Shown piece by piece: positions 46,071-58,084 of a stretch of 64,000 nucleotides of DNA; within the stretch, counting starts at the first letter, position 1, and the number at the start of each line of letters is the position of its first letter. The stretch spans positions 63,350,405 to 63,414,404 of the forward strand of contig NC_133777.1 in NCBI RefSeq assembly GCF_003597395.2. The letters run 5' to 3'. The DNA comes from Chelonoidis abingdonii (lineage: Eukaryota > Chordata > Testudines > Testudinidae). The notes beneath the pieces were generated by a model, which did not search any database, was not told the origin of the DNA, and saw only the letters and a program-made list of their open reading frames with translations. The position numbers and the translations under genes were made by a program.

Positions 46071-47064
46071 GTGTAGCAGCTCTTTCCTGGTTTAGCACCC
46101 CCTGCCAACATCTACACCAGCCCTGCAGTGCTCTCTTTTCTCGCAAGTGGGCCCTCTAGCCAGGTCACTTTAATGTCTCTTCCCTTCTGGGAAATCAACA
46201 TCCCACATGGAAAATGTCCCTCTTGACCCTGGTCATTGCTAGGATGTCTTCCACCTCTCCAGAGCTCCTCTTCCATTCACTCCTGGCAGAACAGTTGCCC
46301 CAAGGCTTCTCCCTGGAGTCTTTCAACCAAACTCAAAAGCAAAGCAACACACACCAAAAGGGACTTTTGTCCCTTCTGCTGCCTTAAAGTTTTAACCCAT
46401 CCAGGGGCCTCCCCAGCTCTCTGTTCTACCACAGAACACTGCCTTACAAGCATTACCTTCCTGGAGTCTTGCTAGTCTGGATCCTATACTCCTGCCTACC
46501 CCAAGGCCATCTGCCAGTCAGTTGGCCTTCGCTCAGGTCCATTCCAGGAGTCCGCTTCACCCTTGCAGCACTCTCCTATGAGGGCCTGTCCCAAGGTGTA
46601 CGCACCCTCCAGAACCTCTTTTCAGGTGAATGTCTTCCTGGGTTTCTTCTCTGGAGGTCCAGCTCCTACCCTTTCATCAGGGCTCACTGCAGGAGCATGC
46701 TCCACCCTCGTGAGTGCTCTATATCTCAGGTTCCACACGGTGGTACTGACTCCAGGGCTCCTTTCTTCTCTCCCTGCAGCCCACTTCTACTCTGGGCTCC
46801 TTCTAGAAACCACACAGCTTCTCCATAGCCAGGCTTCATCTTTACTTAGGCCTGGCCACCCTCCCCAGGCACAGCCAGGTAGCTTACCAGATCCAATTTA
46901 CCCTTTTATCACCTGTGGGGGGTTAGACACCTCATCAGAGGCTCCCAAACTATTTTGCTGGAGCTTCATTGCAATGGATTAGCAGATAAGCCTGGCCATC
47001 CTATATCCCACCTGGTGTCACCTTGCGCTATGGGCAGACACACGGTTGCCACCATCTCTTCATT
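46071..47064. other. No gene recognised; possibly an old LTR-like repeat
   Basis: C/T-rich sequence with open frames of up to 139 codons in two overlapping readings at 46,469-46,982. The two readings are equally plausible and lack domains, which argues against a gene. The composition resembles turtle LTR-type repeats. Confidence 0.35.
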
Positions 47065-47080
47065 TTCTCTCTCTCTCTCT
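47065..47080. repeat. (CT)8 tract
   Basis: Short CT dinucleotide run. Confidence 0.9.
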
Positions 47081-47994
47081 GTACTTTCCTGAATCTGCCC
47101 TCTCTTTCCTTCTCATTTTCAGCTTTTTCTTTGTATCTCCAGAAGCCAACATGCAGTTTGGGGGCTGCAGGGAGGTGGAAGGAGCTGTCCTGTGTGACTC
47201 AGAAGGACTCTCCTGGCTTATTTGAGTACCATGGAAGCAAAGTCTAGAAGCCTGAGCTGGCAGACTGCAAGTTAGGCCTACAGACCTGCACTAGACTACC
47301 ACATAATCGGGGGCCTGCTTTCACGTATCACTGAATTTTATTAACAGATGTTAAATGCCATTGTTATGGAGCGGGCATTCACAGGTGCCTGCATAGCTGA
47401 TTCTTTTGAACGAAAAACATTGTTTAGGAGACAAACGGCGTTAGGTGTATTCAGCCTGTGAGCCTGGATCCTATTAGCAAGGTCATTTTTTCCAGTTTTT
47501 TGGCATGTGAACTATGTGGCAAACGCTCATGCCAGCCAAGTCTGAATTCCCTCATTATCAGATTGGAGTAAACGAGGTTAGACCAGAGAGCCCTGAAGTG
47601 CTTTCATTGGTGGTTACAGGAAGAAATACCTCCATTCACAAACTGCTGCAGCGTAGCTCAGGAAGGGAAGTCTGCTGGAGCGGAAACATCTGTGAACGGC
47701 TGGAAGTAAGCATCTGGGCAAGTATGTTTATGGCTCCTCCCTTGATGAAGCAACCAAGTATTAACAGGAAGACTGGTAAAGGAGAAAGCGGAAGTGCTTA
47801 TTCAAATGCCCAACTATGGGTCCAGTGTGTTACTGGCAAACACAGCACTGGGAGTGCCAGTGTGTGACTTTTCCTGACCCATGCAGAAGCCTGATAAGAT
47901 CCAATTTCATAGTGGAGAAGACTGAGTAAAATCTGAACTGATACAATGCTGGTTCCTCCATGTGGAGTTCCAGCAGGTCATCCTGCATTCAGGC
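47081..47994. other. Nothing recognised
   Basis: The 117-codon plus frame at 47,514-47,867 has no domain or repeat match that I recognise. Confidence 0.4.
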
Positions 47995-48064
47995 TCACAG
48001 CACCAAATCCTGCTCCCACTGACGTCAATGGGTGTCCTGCCATTGAAGTCAGTAGCTCAGGATG
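47995..48064. repeat. Short palindromic ancient repeat
   Basis: CACCAAATCCTGCTCCCACT, GACGTCAATGGGTGTCCTGC and CATTGAAGTCAGTAGCTCAG form worn mirrored arms of the CAATGGG family seen at 27,207. Confidence 0.55.
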
Positions 48065-48348
48065 TGCCCTCAAAGCAGAGGGACATTCCTTCTCTAACCG
48101 AAAGATCTCTTGTTATCTGACCTCTGAGGTTCTTTTGCTACTTGGTACAAACTTTCACAGAGATCCCTTTCTGCACACATGAAACAAGACAAGGTCCTTG
48201 TAGCTGTTTCTGCACTGAAGCTGCAGCAGGAATTCAAGCTTTAATGTGCACCAACAGAATTGACTCAAGATGCTGCTGTCACATTTTTAGTGACAATGAG
48301 ACTGATCCTGGCCCCTGTGCATTGGACTGGCAGTGTATGGGAGACACG
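48065..48348. other. Nothing recognised
   Basis: Short unannotated spacer. Confidence 0.5.
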
Positions 48349-48545
48349 GGGTATAGCTACAGTGCAAAAAAAACCAAAACACCTATGGCAGCGAGTCTCA
48401 GAGTCCAGGTCTATAGATTCAGGCTCACTGCGCTACGGTGCTAAAATAGCCATGAGTTTCACAGCCTGGGCTACAGCCCAAGTGGGGAATATCGACATGA
48501 CTGTTTCTAGTGCTGTAGCTCGAACCCCAGGAGTCTGCAGACCCA
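48349..48545. mobile_element. Harbinger-like MITE fragment
   Basis: GGGTATAGCTACAGTGCAAAA at the left, followed by GGCAGCGAGTCTCAGAGTCC and AGGCTCACTGCGCTACGGTG, matches a turtle MITE I recall with a TCTACACTGC-type end, an A/T run and the word CGAGTCTCAGAGCCC. The right end is missing or unrecognisable. Confidence 0.5.
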
Positions 48546-49019
48546 GAACCCAGGAGTCTCTCTCTCCCCACCCACCTCTCCAAAACCCCAGCCTGGGGGA
48601 TATGCTGAGGCTGAAAGACAATGGTTTGGGGATGGGAGGGGTGTGGCCTTAGCATTCAGCTCTCTGGTAATTAGGGGCTGCTGAATGGCCCATACCCAGC
48701 TGTGACTAGGCTATCATAACCCTTGGGGTTGCTCTAACTTATGTCCAGGCCATTTTGGCCCCAGTTGCATCAGCCCAGAAATCAGGCAATGCAGAGATAA
48801 CTTAAAGCCACTTTTGCCTTCTCCTCCTGCTGGGTTGCATCCCAGGAGGTGTGGCACAGAATCTGGACCAATTAGTCATTTTAGCTTAAGATACTAGAGG
48901 ATACTCAAACCATTGAAAAATCAACTATTGCTGTCCATTATGCTCTTCCAAGGATAGGCATTGTAGAGTGGTGCAACCTATAGTGGTATGTGTTTTGTGT
49001 CCCCCTCTGTACTCCACTC
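48546..49019. other. Nothing recognised
   Basis: No feature could be supported. Confidence 0.5.
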
Positions 49020-49246
49020 ACAGAAGATATAAGTCTGCTGAAGGTGCCAGCTAAAGGACTTAAGCACTAAAATACCTTTGAGGATCTGGGCCTAAAGATG
49101 CAGGTAGGTGTCAAGTGGGATTTTCAAAAATGTCTAAGCAGGTTAGGTGCCTAACCCCATTGGAATCAATAGGACTTAGACCCCTAAGCTCTCTGCATCT
49201 TTAGGTACTTAAATACCTCTGAAAATCTGACCCTTAGTCCTTTAGC
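49020..49246. repeat. Ancient palindromic repeat with perfect 13-bp inverted arms
   Basis: CCTAAAGATGCAG (49,091-49,103) and CTGCATCTTTAGG (49,193-49,205) are exact inverted copies, separated by about 89 bases containing the mirrored core GGTTAGGTGCCTAACC..GACTTAGAC. Same style as 24,527-24,618. Confidence 0.7.
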
Positions 49247-49439
49247 TCAAGCTGTAACTGCTCTTACTTTAGCTGTGGTGACCCCATGTTCTGTCTCTGG
49301 TGACAACCAAGCTGACTATCATTACAGGGACAAGCCTACAATTCTCCAGCACAAGCTACAGTAAGTTACTATTTTCAACTAAAAGAACATCAAAATGAAT
49401 TGGTAGTCATTCCGTGATTGTGATGAATGTTTCTGTGAT
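49247..49439. other. Nothing recognised
   Basis: Short unannotated spacer. Confidence 0.5.
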
Positions 49440-50275
49440 TGTTGTTTTCAAGGGTTTGCATGCAGAGGGGATGGGACTCAGTTTCCCTGTGGTGTTACTG
49501 GTTTAACAAGCTGATGGCAGAGGGAGTTTGTTGTTACAGAGGGCCAGCGAACAGCCTGGGATCCGCCAGTGACTGGTGACCTGGTGACTGAGAGGCCCAG
49601 CTCGGGAGGGTCATCCGGTTCTGGCCAGTGGGAGGATAATAGGCTGCAGAGGGAGGACCCTGGTGACTTGAACAGCTGGTTCCAGCCAGAGGGAAAACAA
49701 AGGATGGATGAGAGGAGAGGCTGAGAGGAAAGGAGGCCCAGGCAGCCTGTTTACCTGGGACAGAAGACAAAGAACAAAGGCGGGACTTGGGGGATGGTGA
49801 TATCAGATGCCCAGCTGGAAGGAGAGGGTTTCTGGGCTGAGGGCAGAGAGCAGCCAGAGCGCACCTGGAGGCTGGAGAGACCCAGATGTATTGTGCTGAG
49901 GGATGCTAGGCCTGAGGCCCTGAGAGTTTCCTATGCTGCGTTCAGATGCTCAATAAACCCTCCTGTTTTACGCTGGCTGAGAGTCTCTCAAGTCTAGAGA
50001 TCGGGGCTGCATTATTTCCTCTGGGTATGGAGGCCCTGGGGGTCCAGAGTGAGTGGACTCCCAGAGGGGGCCCATGGAGAGAGACGGGAAAGCTGAAGGC
50101 TCAGAGAGGTGCGGTTCCAGGAGGCAGAGGAGCCTACAGCTTAACCCCGGAGAGAGAGCAGACCTCCAAAAAGGGCTGTCGCATTGAAGGGGGTTCCTCC
50201 CAGGGACCGTACAAAGCCGAGAGAGAGCACGAGTCCTGTGAGTCCATGACAGTGACTACATCAGACATGACCTAG
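49440..50275 (+). repeat. Possible LTR-like repeat with polyadenylation signal
   Basis: GC-rich, with words I associate with a turtle LTR family: GCTCAATAAACCCTCCTGTT (AATAAA at 49,952) followed by CGCTGGCTGAGAGTCTCTC. The 5' TG and 3' CA ends, target duplication and primer-binding site could not be placed, and no internal retroviral coding sequence is seen nearby. The 60-110 codon frames inside it are not recognised. Confidence 0.35.
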
Positions 50276-50284
50276 AAACATGGA

Positions 50285-50395
50285 AGTTTGAAACATGGTG
50301 CAATCCTCAGAGATATTTAGGAATCTAGCTCCCATTTGATCCATCTAAGGATCTGGGGATTTTAGGCTCCTTTGAGGGTCTGACCTTAGTTTCCT
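50285..50395. repeat. Worn ancient repeat fragment
   Basis: CTAAGGATCTGGGGATTTTA and GGCTCCTTTGAGGGTCTGAC resemble the arms of 49,020-49,246. Weak. Confidence 0.4.
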
Positions 50396-51499
50396 GGCCT
50401 GGGTGGTACTTTCCAAGAAAGTAGCACAGAACCTGAAACAGCTAATCGAATTGCAGTAGGAATGAGATGCTACAAATAAAAAAGAACTGTTTAAAGGCTG
50501 CTCTGTGTTGTGATTAATATAGCAGACTGATGAAAGGATTTGGTTTGTTGGTGAAGTCTCTTTTCCAGTGTGTGAGTAGTAGTTATGAACTGCATCATTC
50601 ATCACACCAAATCTGACATGGGTTACAGAACTGGTACAGAGGCTGAACCAGAGATGCCTTGCGTATGTCCCGATGAGGTAGCAAAGGTGTTCTGCTCTGA
50701 TAGCAAATGCAGATCAGAAAACCTCTCAGACACATTTAGAATATGTTGGGCTTCCCCACCCAGGAATAACACAGAAATCACTATGGTGAGGGGATGAAAG
50801 TAATCAAGCAGACTGGCCAGCTGGTAAATGTTGTACAATCACAAGTAAATGAATCTTACTCACAAGAATGTGAATGGAAGTATATCTCTATTGTGAAAAC
50901 AACAATTATACACAGTTATCAGGTTATGGCACTGTAAATATTTGAGCATTATCAGGGACTCTCATGCGCCTAGAAAAAAATATATCCTAACTTCCATTGG
51001 AACATGCAGCTTTCTTGTCAAAAGACTGGGACTAGAGACTGTAAACCAGACTCTCTTCATTGTTCTGTCCCCTCTGTACCAATCCAGTTACGCAAAGGGG
51101 CTCTCTGCAGATGACTATTGTCCCAGTGCAACACAGAGCTAGTTTAGAGAATTCCTGTGCCATCCCAGTTAGCTCCTGGTAAAAAGGAGCATAGAGGGAA
51201 AAGGGGGCCTGGACAGAGCCCTGTTGAGCTCCAGCAATGTCTGGCTAACAAACTGATCTCCCTAGGGCCATAACCAGCTGCTGTATTTCAGAGCAGCCCC
51301 TAAACACTCCTATTAACTTCAGCGGGCTTTGGATAAGACCCTCAATTGAGAGGTCTCTTCTTTTTGCATGTAGGATTTTATCAAACGAAAAATATTTGCA
51401 ATAGGCCACCAAGAAGCAAATGTAAAATTGAATTCTCATGAATGATACACAACAAGCATTTTTGCACTGTTTATAGCAATACAATAGTTAATAACTAAA
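50396..51499. other. Nothing recognised
   Basis: No repeat end or coding evidence. Confidence 0.45.
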
Positions 51500-51589
51500 G
51501 GCCAAATTCTGCTCTCAGATACACATGATCATTTCTCATTGCCTTCAGTGGAAGTCATGCGTGTACATGTGCCTGAGCAAAAACTGGCC
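51500..51589. repeat. Near-palindromic ancient repeat, 90 bp
   Basis: GGCCAAATTCTGCTCTCAGA at the left and TGCCTGAGCAAAAACTGGCC at the right are mirrored arms, with an inner pair ACACATG and CATGTGC. Dispersed sauropsid-style repeat. Confidence 0.65.
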
Positions 51590-52559
51590 TTAGATCTTTA
51601 TTAAAATCCTGTATGACTGTACATTGTTTTTGCCAAATTACAGTGTTTTAAATTTAGCTGAATGAGTATCATGTTTCAGGATATTGTCTGAACTAGATAA
51701 ACTGAAGCCAAGCCAGACCTGAACTCATGGACTCTGAGTCCATGTAAACAGTCTTAGTCATGTCTCTTGGGTTAGGGAATGTGGAATTATTTCACTTCAG
51801 TCTGTGTCTGAGGTTTGCATAGAAAAGACAGACATAGCAAAGAGACACCATCAGACATCATATGTTCACATGAGCACACCATGAAACCAAACCTGCACAA
51901 AAAGTAACAAGATGTTCCATTCCCTGAAGTGGGTGTTGTGTTGCAATTTAGTAAATACAATAATTATATATTCAGTACCTCCCTTTGCTGTTAAATTTGT
52001 GCAAGCACTTCCATCATAAACTGGTATTTTTAGAAGGTTATAGTTTGACTGTAAAAAGTTACAGTGGAATAAAACTTAGCAAACAGTGTTTAACTCAGAC
52101 TTTTAACTACTGTAAAAGTTAGTTTGATCAATGTCATGATATGAGATAGGACATTTAAACTTGTGCTACTTGAAAACTCAGTTAAATTTGGAAACTGATG
52201 CAGAGATCTAATCACTTTGGTATTTATATCTTTAAGGCTAGTTATATATTTTGAAGGTATTCTTTCCCTTGTCCAGTAAATAGCACACTTGACAAAATGA
52301 CCTGTTTCCTCCCCAGGAGGTCAGAACAGTTAAAGGTCATGGTCTGGTGCTTCCTGGAACTAATGCACATGGAATAATTTTCCACTGTGACACAGATCAG
52401 CAGCAAACTAATGGATTTGCTAAAGTTCTGGCCAGGAATAAAACTGGGGAACTAGAGTCCAACTTTGAAACCCAAAGCCATGTGGCTGGGGAAGTAGGAT
52501 AAAGCTGCAGCTCAAGCCAGATGCATTCTGCCTGCAGAGCAGAAGTTGAGCTGTATGAA
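51590..52559. other. Nothing recognised
   Basis: No feature could be supported. Confidence 0.45.
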
Positions 52560-52930
52560 CAATGAATTTTTCAGTTCACTGGCAATTCTGAAAAATTAAA
52601 ACAAATTCATTTCAGGTCAAAAACAATTTGTTCAACCTCAAACAAAATGTTTTGTTTCAATTTTGAGCATTTTAAAATGTTAAAAACATTTTATAAATAA
52701 AATTAAAGCAAATTTCTAAACAAAAAATCATTTTGAATGAAAATCAAAAGATTGTTTTCTAAAATGCATCAACTAAATGTTTCATTTTTTTCAGGATTTT
52801 TCTTTTTAGTCTCCCCCCCCGCCCCCATGACCAAACAATTCCGTGAAATCAACACAAATTCACAAACTATTGGTCACTGTACCTGCTTTTCTCCTCCCAG
52901 AAAATTTTGATTGAAAAATTTTGCCAAGCT
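52560..52930. repeat. AT-rich mirrored repeat
   Basis: Opens with AATGAATTTTTCAGTTCACT and closes with TTTTGATTGAAAAATTTTGCC; many TTTTGT/ACAAAA words between. A C run lies at 52,812-52,819. A similar composition occurs at 56,060-56,490. Class unknown. Confidence 0.45.
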
Positions 52931-52994
52931 CTAAGTGGAGACAGGAAGAATGTCTCTAAGGGACATTGAAGCAAACATGTGTGCTACATCTTAA

Positions 52995-53119
52995 GGCCCA
53001 ATCTTGCAAAGACCAATCCAGGTGCTTATCTTTAAGAATGTGATTGATTCTGCTGAAGTCAGTGGGACTATACATGTGCTTAAAATTAACCATATGCACA
53101 AATCTTTGCAGGATAGGGG
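52995..53119. repeat. Near-palindromic ancient repeat, 125 bp
   Basis: GGCCCAATCTTGCAAAGACC at the left is answered by AATCTTTGCAGGATAGGGGG at the right, and the centre has TGAAGTCAGTGGGACTATACA followed by ATGTGCTTAAAATTAACC. The same family as 24,110-24,236. Confidence 0.7.
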
Positions 53120-54895
53120 GTTAAAAGTGCAACATGCCTCTTGCAATGATGGCCTCTCAGAGCCAAGCACCCTGTCCCACCTCTTTAGGGGGCTGAGTGC
53201 CACTAGTCCCACTCCCTTTTGCTCTCAAAAATCAAAAATAGAACCCCCAGTCCTGCACAGCCAGCCTGGGGGGAGGGAGGGAGAGAAGGAGTGTGTAAAC
53301 AAATGCCGCAGAACATTTATAAATGTAAAGCTTTAACAATTTTTGGTGCTAATATATAGGCCTAGAAACTACAAACTCTTGCTTATACTCTCACTCGCAG
53401 AAGTCCCCATCCTCACAAGTTAGCTTTTGAAGACTTGGGCTTTTCATTAAGAAAGAACCCAGTCCTGCAGCCCTTATTCATTTAAGTCATTCTTTATATA
53501 TGACTACAGGCTACTAGTGAGAGTGAGGATTTCCAGGATAGGGCCTATGGCCATTAACCTCACAGCATCCCTGAGAAATCTGGGCTGCTGATTTCCTAGT
53601 TCCCACAGTGAGTGACAGACACAAGCAAAACTGTCCCACAAACAAAAGTACCATATGAAAGGCTACCAGAGAATCTGTTCTAAGCCTCTGCTTTCATCTC
53701 ATTTGTCTGAGACTGGGGAGGATACCTGTTTTGGCAGAGAAAGCAGGGAGTCTGCAGCTCAGTTTTTTGGCTCTTGGGGGTATAACTGGGTTAAAATGCA
53801 GTAGCTAGCTGTTCTTGATTAAATTACAGCCCTATTCTACTGGCTTCTTTGGGAATATTCACAAACAGGTTTCTAACTTGTAGCAAAGGGGGCGGGGAGG
53901 CCATTGCCATTCATTGCCAGGTCCTCAGCCCAGCAAAGGTCACTTTGAGCCTCTTGAGCAGATCTCTCTGACATGGAGAACCTGGTGTAAAGCAAAGGGT
54001 GTGTCAGAGCAGCCAGCAGAAGGGGGTGGGGCCAGAGGCATGACATGCTCAGTTGAACCCTCAATGGCAGAATTGTACCTAGGGGACCATCTTGTAACTT
54101 GCTCTGGTTTGTCATCTGCCAGCCAAGGGAAGCGTAAAGATGGGTTACAGCCCCCTTTGCCTTCTCTCCCCAGCTGCCTTGAGCATAAACTCAGTAGGAC
54201 TGTATCCAGAGTCTATGCCATCTAAATAGTTGAGCGGCAGAGACTAGCTACTCCACAGAGAGCACCCAAGGAGAATTTCTGTCCTGAAGATGAAAAGTGT
54301 GAAGATTATTTCAGTCATTATAAGATTCAAGGTTGCCAATTCAGATGCTCCCCTTAGCAATGTGATGCCTTCAGCGACCTACAGTGATTGGTGAAAAGCT
54401 GCCTTAGAACTAAAAGGCAAATACTGGAGTCTTTAGTCCTTAATTCAGGCAGAACTCCTATTTCCTCCAATGGGAATTTTGCTGAAATATAGCTTGAGTT
54501 AGGATCCCAGGACTATGATATAGTGGAGCACATTTCATTCCCTGCTAATCTATACTTCTGTCCTCTGTTTAATCCAAATAGCTGTATAGAAGAGTGATGC
54601 AGACAGCTTGTATCTGGAGGTAGTAGAGAATCGATTGCAATGCAGTGCCTGTTTTAAGTAAAGTATAGAAACATTAGGGAATGAACTGTGCTCTCAGAGT
54701 CCCTGAGCAGTTCTGTACTATGTGTAATTAGAAACACTGTTGGTCATTGAAGTGTTCAGAACATCAGTTGTTTATTTACAGCTGAGTCAGTTATATAGCC
54801 AAAACTGAAATAAATTATGTCACATACCAATTGTACCTGCCCATTTAATCTGCAAGGTTCCTGGAGGGGAAGGAATTTTCATAGTACTATATAGC
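53120..54895. other. Nothing recognised
   Basis: No repeat end or coding evidence. The 53,004-53,336 and 53,873-54,225 frames overlap or adjoin repeats and carry no domain. Confidence 0.45.
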
Positions 54896-55112
54896 ACAGA
54901 CGAAGGCAGCAGGGTGGTCTAGTGTTTAGTTCACAAAACTGGGAGTTAGGAGATCTCAGTTTTAGTCTTGGATCTGCTATAGACCTACTGTGGGCTTTTG
55001 TGTATATCATGTCAATGCTCTGTACCTCAGTTTCCCCATCTGTAAAATGGGAATAACAGGAGACTGCTTGGTAAAGCATTTTCAGATGAACAGCAAAATG
55101 CAATATATATAT
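54896..55112 (+). repeat. MIR SINE, well preserved
   Basis: CAGGGTGGTCTAGTGTTTAG, GGAGTTAGGAGATCTCAGTT, TTGGATCTGCTATAGACCTAC, CCTCAGTTTCCCCATCTGTA and AAATGGGAATAACAGG, then TAAAGCATTTTCAGATGA: the full MIR order from tRNA-derived head to 3' tail. Confidence 0.9.
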
Positions 55113-56059
55113 TTTAGATCTGTCTTACTTTGTCAAAGCAACATGGACCAGAATTCAGTTCAGAGAGTAAATGCAAATGTTAAGTTTACCTTCACCTACC
55201 AGAACCTAGTTGTGAGTTGCCAAACCCTGAATATTGGTTGCAGGCACTCGGTGAGTCAGTGTGATGATGCAAGGATAAGCCTGGTGCTGCCACTTAAAGT
55301 ACCTATTTCAGTACCTTGGGCTAGGATAAGGGCAAAATAAATTTAAACCAAACTGAGACCCTGCTGGCAGCCACTCTTAGAAAATATAGCTCTCAAACTG
55401 TCCTCATGTGCTGCAATCAGCAGCGAGAAGAATATACATTGATAACATTGGATTATACATTACTTAATCCACATCTGAAAGGCAGGATTTACTCCAGACC
55501 CCAACCCTAAATTATTGAAAGGATGTTCTCATAAGAAAGTGCTGAAGGAACATATAATTTCCTCCTCATTCCTGGCTTCCAGGCCAAGCACATGTCATAA
55601 ACTCCTAATGCTTCTGGAAATGTGGAATGATGGACAAGGCCAGCCTGGTGGACTTCTAACAGCTGTGTTAAGGTCAACAAGAACCAAATAGATTAATAAA
55701 CCTCTTATTTCTGAGAGTTATAAAGCATACAGATAGCACATGCCCTTCCCCATCTTAACATGCAAACTACAGTAAACCTCCTCCTATATCATTAATATTT
55801 CTGCGGCCAATGCTTCCTTGCTTTGGAACTGCTCACTTCTTTTGGTCCAGTGGAAACAATGTTTCACTCTTTGGGAAATGAGCTGCTGACTCTGGCTGTT
55901 TTTGTCCTCAGCTGAGTCCCATTTGGTATAGGTTCACTCAGAGCAAATGTGGTTTTGCACAGTGGGTAGCATTGCTGCATCATGCTTAGCAGAGTCAGCA
56001 CCTCCATTTTATGCACCATCTGTCCTTTACAATTTATAGCTCAGAGAATGGAGTGAAGT
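55113..56059. other. Nothing recognised
   Basis: No feature could be supported; the 116-codon frame at 54,990-55,340 starts inside the MIR and is a by-product. Confidence 0.5.
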
Positions 56060-56490
56060 CTCACTAGTAGAGATGTCAGAAAAAATTTTGACCAAACAAT
56101 TCTTTTTGTCAAAATGCAGTTTCATTGATCAAAAGGTTTGGCAAGTAGTGTCAATTTTTGACAACATGTTTGGTGGGAAAAAGGCAAAAGAAATCTTTTT
56201 GACTTCCTTGTTTCAAAAAGGTAAAATGTTTAGTTTTTACTTTCTTTTTGATTAATTTCATTGTGATTTGTACAGCATAACACTAAAAATATTGTTAATA
56301 TATATTATACTGTTTTATGTTACATTATAATGTTTCAGCATTATCTAAATGAAATGTTTCAGTCATTCCAAATCAACATTTTTCTCAGTTTTCATTTCGG
56401 GGGTAAGTTGACATTTTGGCTTTTTCTTCTGAACACATTTTGAAATATTGGAATTTCCCACAGAATGGAAATTCCATTTTCCAAACAGCT
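56060..56490. repeat. AT-rich dispersed repeat
   Basis: Words such as AAAATTTTGACCAAACAATT, TTTTTGACAACATG, GAAATGTTTCAGTCATTCC and TTTTCATTTCGGGG recur in mirrored form. It ends near CCACAGAATGGAAATTCC. Class unknown. Confidence 0.45.
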
Positions 56491-57689
56491 CTACTCATTA
56501 CATGAACTGCAGCTGCTGGTGTGAATGTAGTTATCTGACTAACCTGTGTGCATTTATAGATCTATCAGCTACATACAACCAGTACAGGCAGGTGTCAGGC
56601 CAACCAGATACTAGGGACAGCAAACTGCTTATAGTCTACAGCTCATTTCCAGAAGAAACAACAAAAGCTACCCACCATGCTAAACCACAGTGAAAACAAC
56701 AACAAAAATAAAGCTACACTTTTTGCAAAATTGTCCTTTACCTTATTTTTATGGCTTTGAGCTCTGTTTATACAGAGGCAAGGATGCAGCCGAGCACAGA
56801 AACTGTCATTTTTAGTTGCTCTCTACCCAACAAGTTGTGAAAATATCAGTTTCCAAAACCAGCAACCTCTCAAACCTTGAAGATGGAGAAATAATTAAAC
56901 TGAAAAAATGTTTACTTTATTGTTGCTTTCCCCTTTTAATTATTTCTATGGGGACAAACTGGTTAATGAGTTCTACAGTTGATAGAAAAATGGAATTTCC
57001 ATGCCATAGAACAATCTGATTTTGTTTCAATGTTTGTTTTCATCCTCATTAGGATGAAAAGTAGTAAAAACCAAACCCAACCAAACCATTTCACAGAATT
57101 TAAATGTTCTAAAAATCCTTGATTTGGAAACATCACAAAGTTTCATTTTGCATTGGGTCAGCATTCATCTCTGCACCCTCCTAAGCTGACGCAGTGCCTC
57201 AGTGGAGTTGTAGTTCTGAGTTCTTCATAGTCCCACTCTCCTCTGTAGGTCCTGTTCCCAAGCCAGACTAACTCCCATGATGGTCTATCCCTGTGGTGGA
57301 GCTGCCGTGGTGCATAGGGATCAGGCCCATAGTGGCTCCTATGGCATGGTCTTTCCCACCTCCCCAGCACAAAGGGCCATGTCTGAAGAAAAGGGGGCCT
57401 GACCACAACATCCCTACTCCCTAGTAATCCCTTGACTGCTAAAAGGCTCTCTTGGGGAAGAAGAAGGTGCCCTAATTTAGGCCAGGCATTGGCTCGGCGG
57501 CAGGATTCAGAAACCATCTGCCTCCCCATGTTCAGTTTTGCACTGAGACCAGTGGGTGTACAGCTTGCTTCTGTTCAAAGACTATTGATATAACCGTATA
57601 ACAACAGAAATATTGACACAGGTGGTCAGAGTAGGCCTGGAAAACTTCCATATAAGATAGCAAAGGATCAAATAAGGCACAAAGCCTTC
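56491..57689. other. No gene; GC-rich possible repeat at 57.13-57.53 kb
   Basis: The 123-codon minus frame at 57,158-57,529 is in sequence containing AGTTGTAGTTCTGAG and CTCCCATGATGG, words I know from a dispersed repeat rather than a gene. No domain seen. The rest is featureless. Confidence 0.4.
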
Positions 57690-57942
57690 GGGCTGGTCTA
57701 CACTGGCACTTTACAGCACTGCAACTTTCTCGTTCAGGGGTGTAAAAAAACATCCCCCTGAGCACAGCAAGTTTCAGTGCTATAAAGTGGCAGTGTAGAG
57801 AGTGCACCAGCGCTGGTAGCTATGCCCCTCATAGAGGTGGGTTTTTTAGAGCGTTGGGAGAGCTCTCTCCCAGCGCTCTACCGTGGCTACACAAGCCACG
57901 TTAAAGCGCTGCCGCTTTAACGTTGTCAGTGTAGACTAGCCC
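57690..57942. mobile_element. Harbinger-like MITE with several hairpins, 253 bp
   Basis: GGGCTGGTCTACACTGGCAC at the left and GTCAGTGTAGACTAGCCC at the right are inverted ends; the right flank is TAA. Three consecutive hairpins fill the right half: an imperfect ~15-bp stem at 57,848-57,879, CGTGGCT/AGCCACG at 57,882-57,900, and an 11-bp perfect stem ACGTTAAAGCG/CGCTTTAACGT at 57,898-57,923. The family is a common turtle MITE in my memory. Confidence 0.75.
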
Positions 57943-58084
57943 TAAGTGAGGAGGTTTTTACTTTGAAAGGGCCTCATGGAACCTATTTACAAAGGCTACA
58001 TGTTCAAGGGTTTTCACTGATTTTAGGCAGTCGAAGCTTCTGTGGAGCTCTTGCACATTACAACAACTTCCATTTGCTGGCATC
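57943..58084. other. Nothing recognised
   Basis: Short spacer. Confidence 0.5.

Noticed and set aside
46469..46982. Two overlapping frames of 119 and 139 codons
   Set aside because: Different phases of the same C/T-rich sequence are equally open and neither has a domain; probably repeat-derived.
57158..57529. 123-codon minus-strand frame
   Set aside because: It lies over words typical of a dispersed repeat and has no domain.
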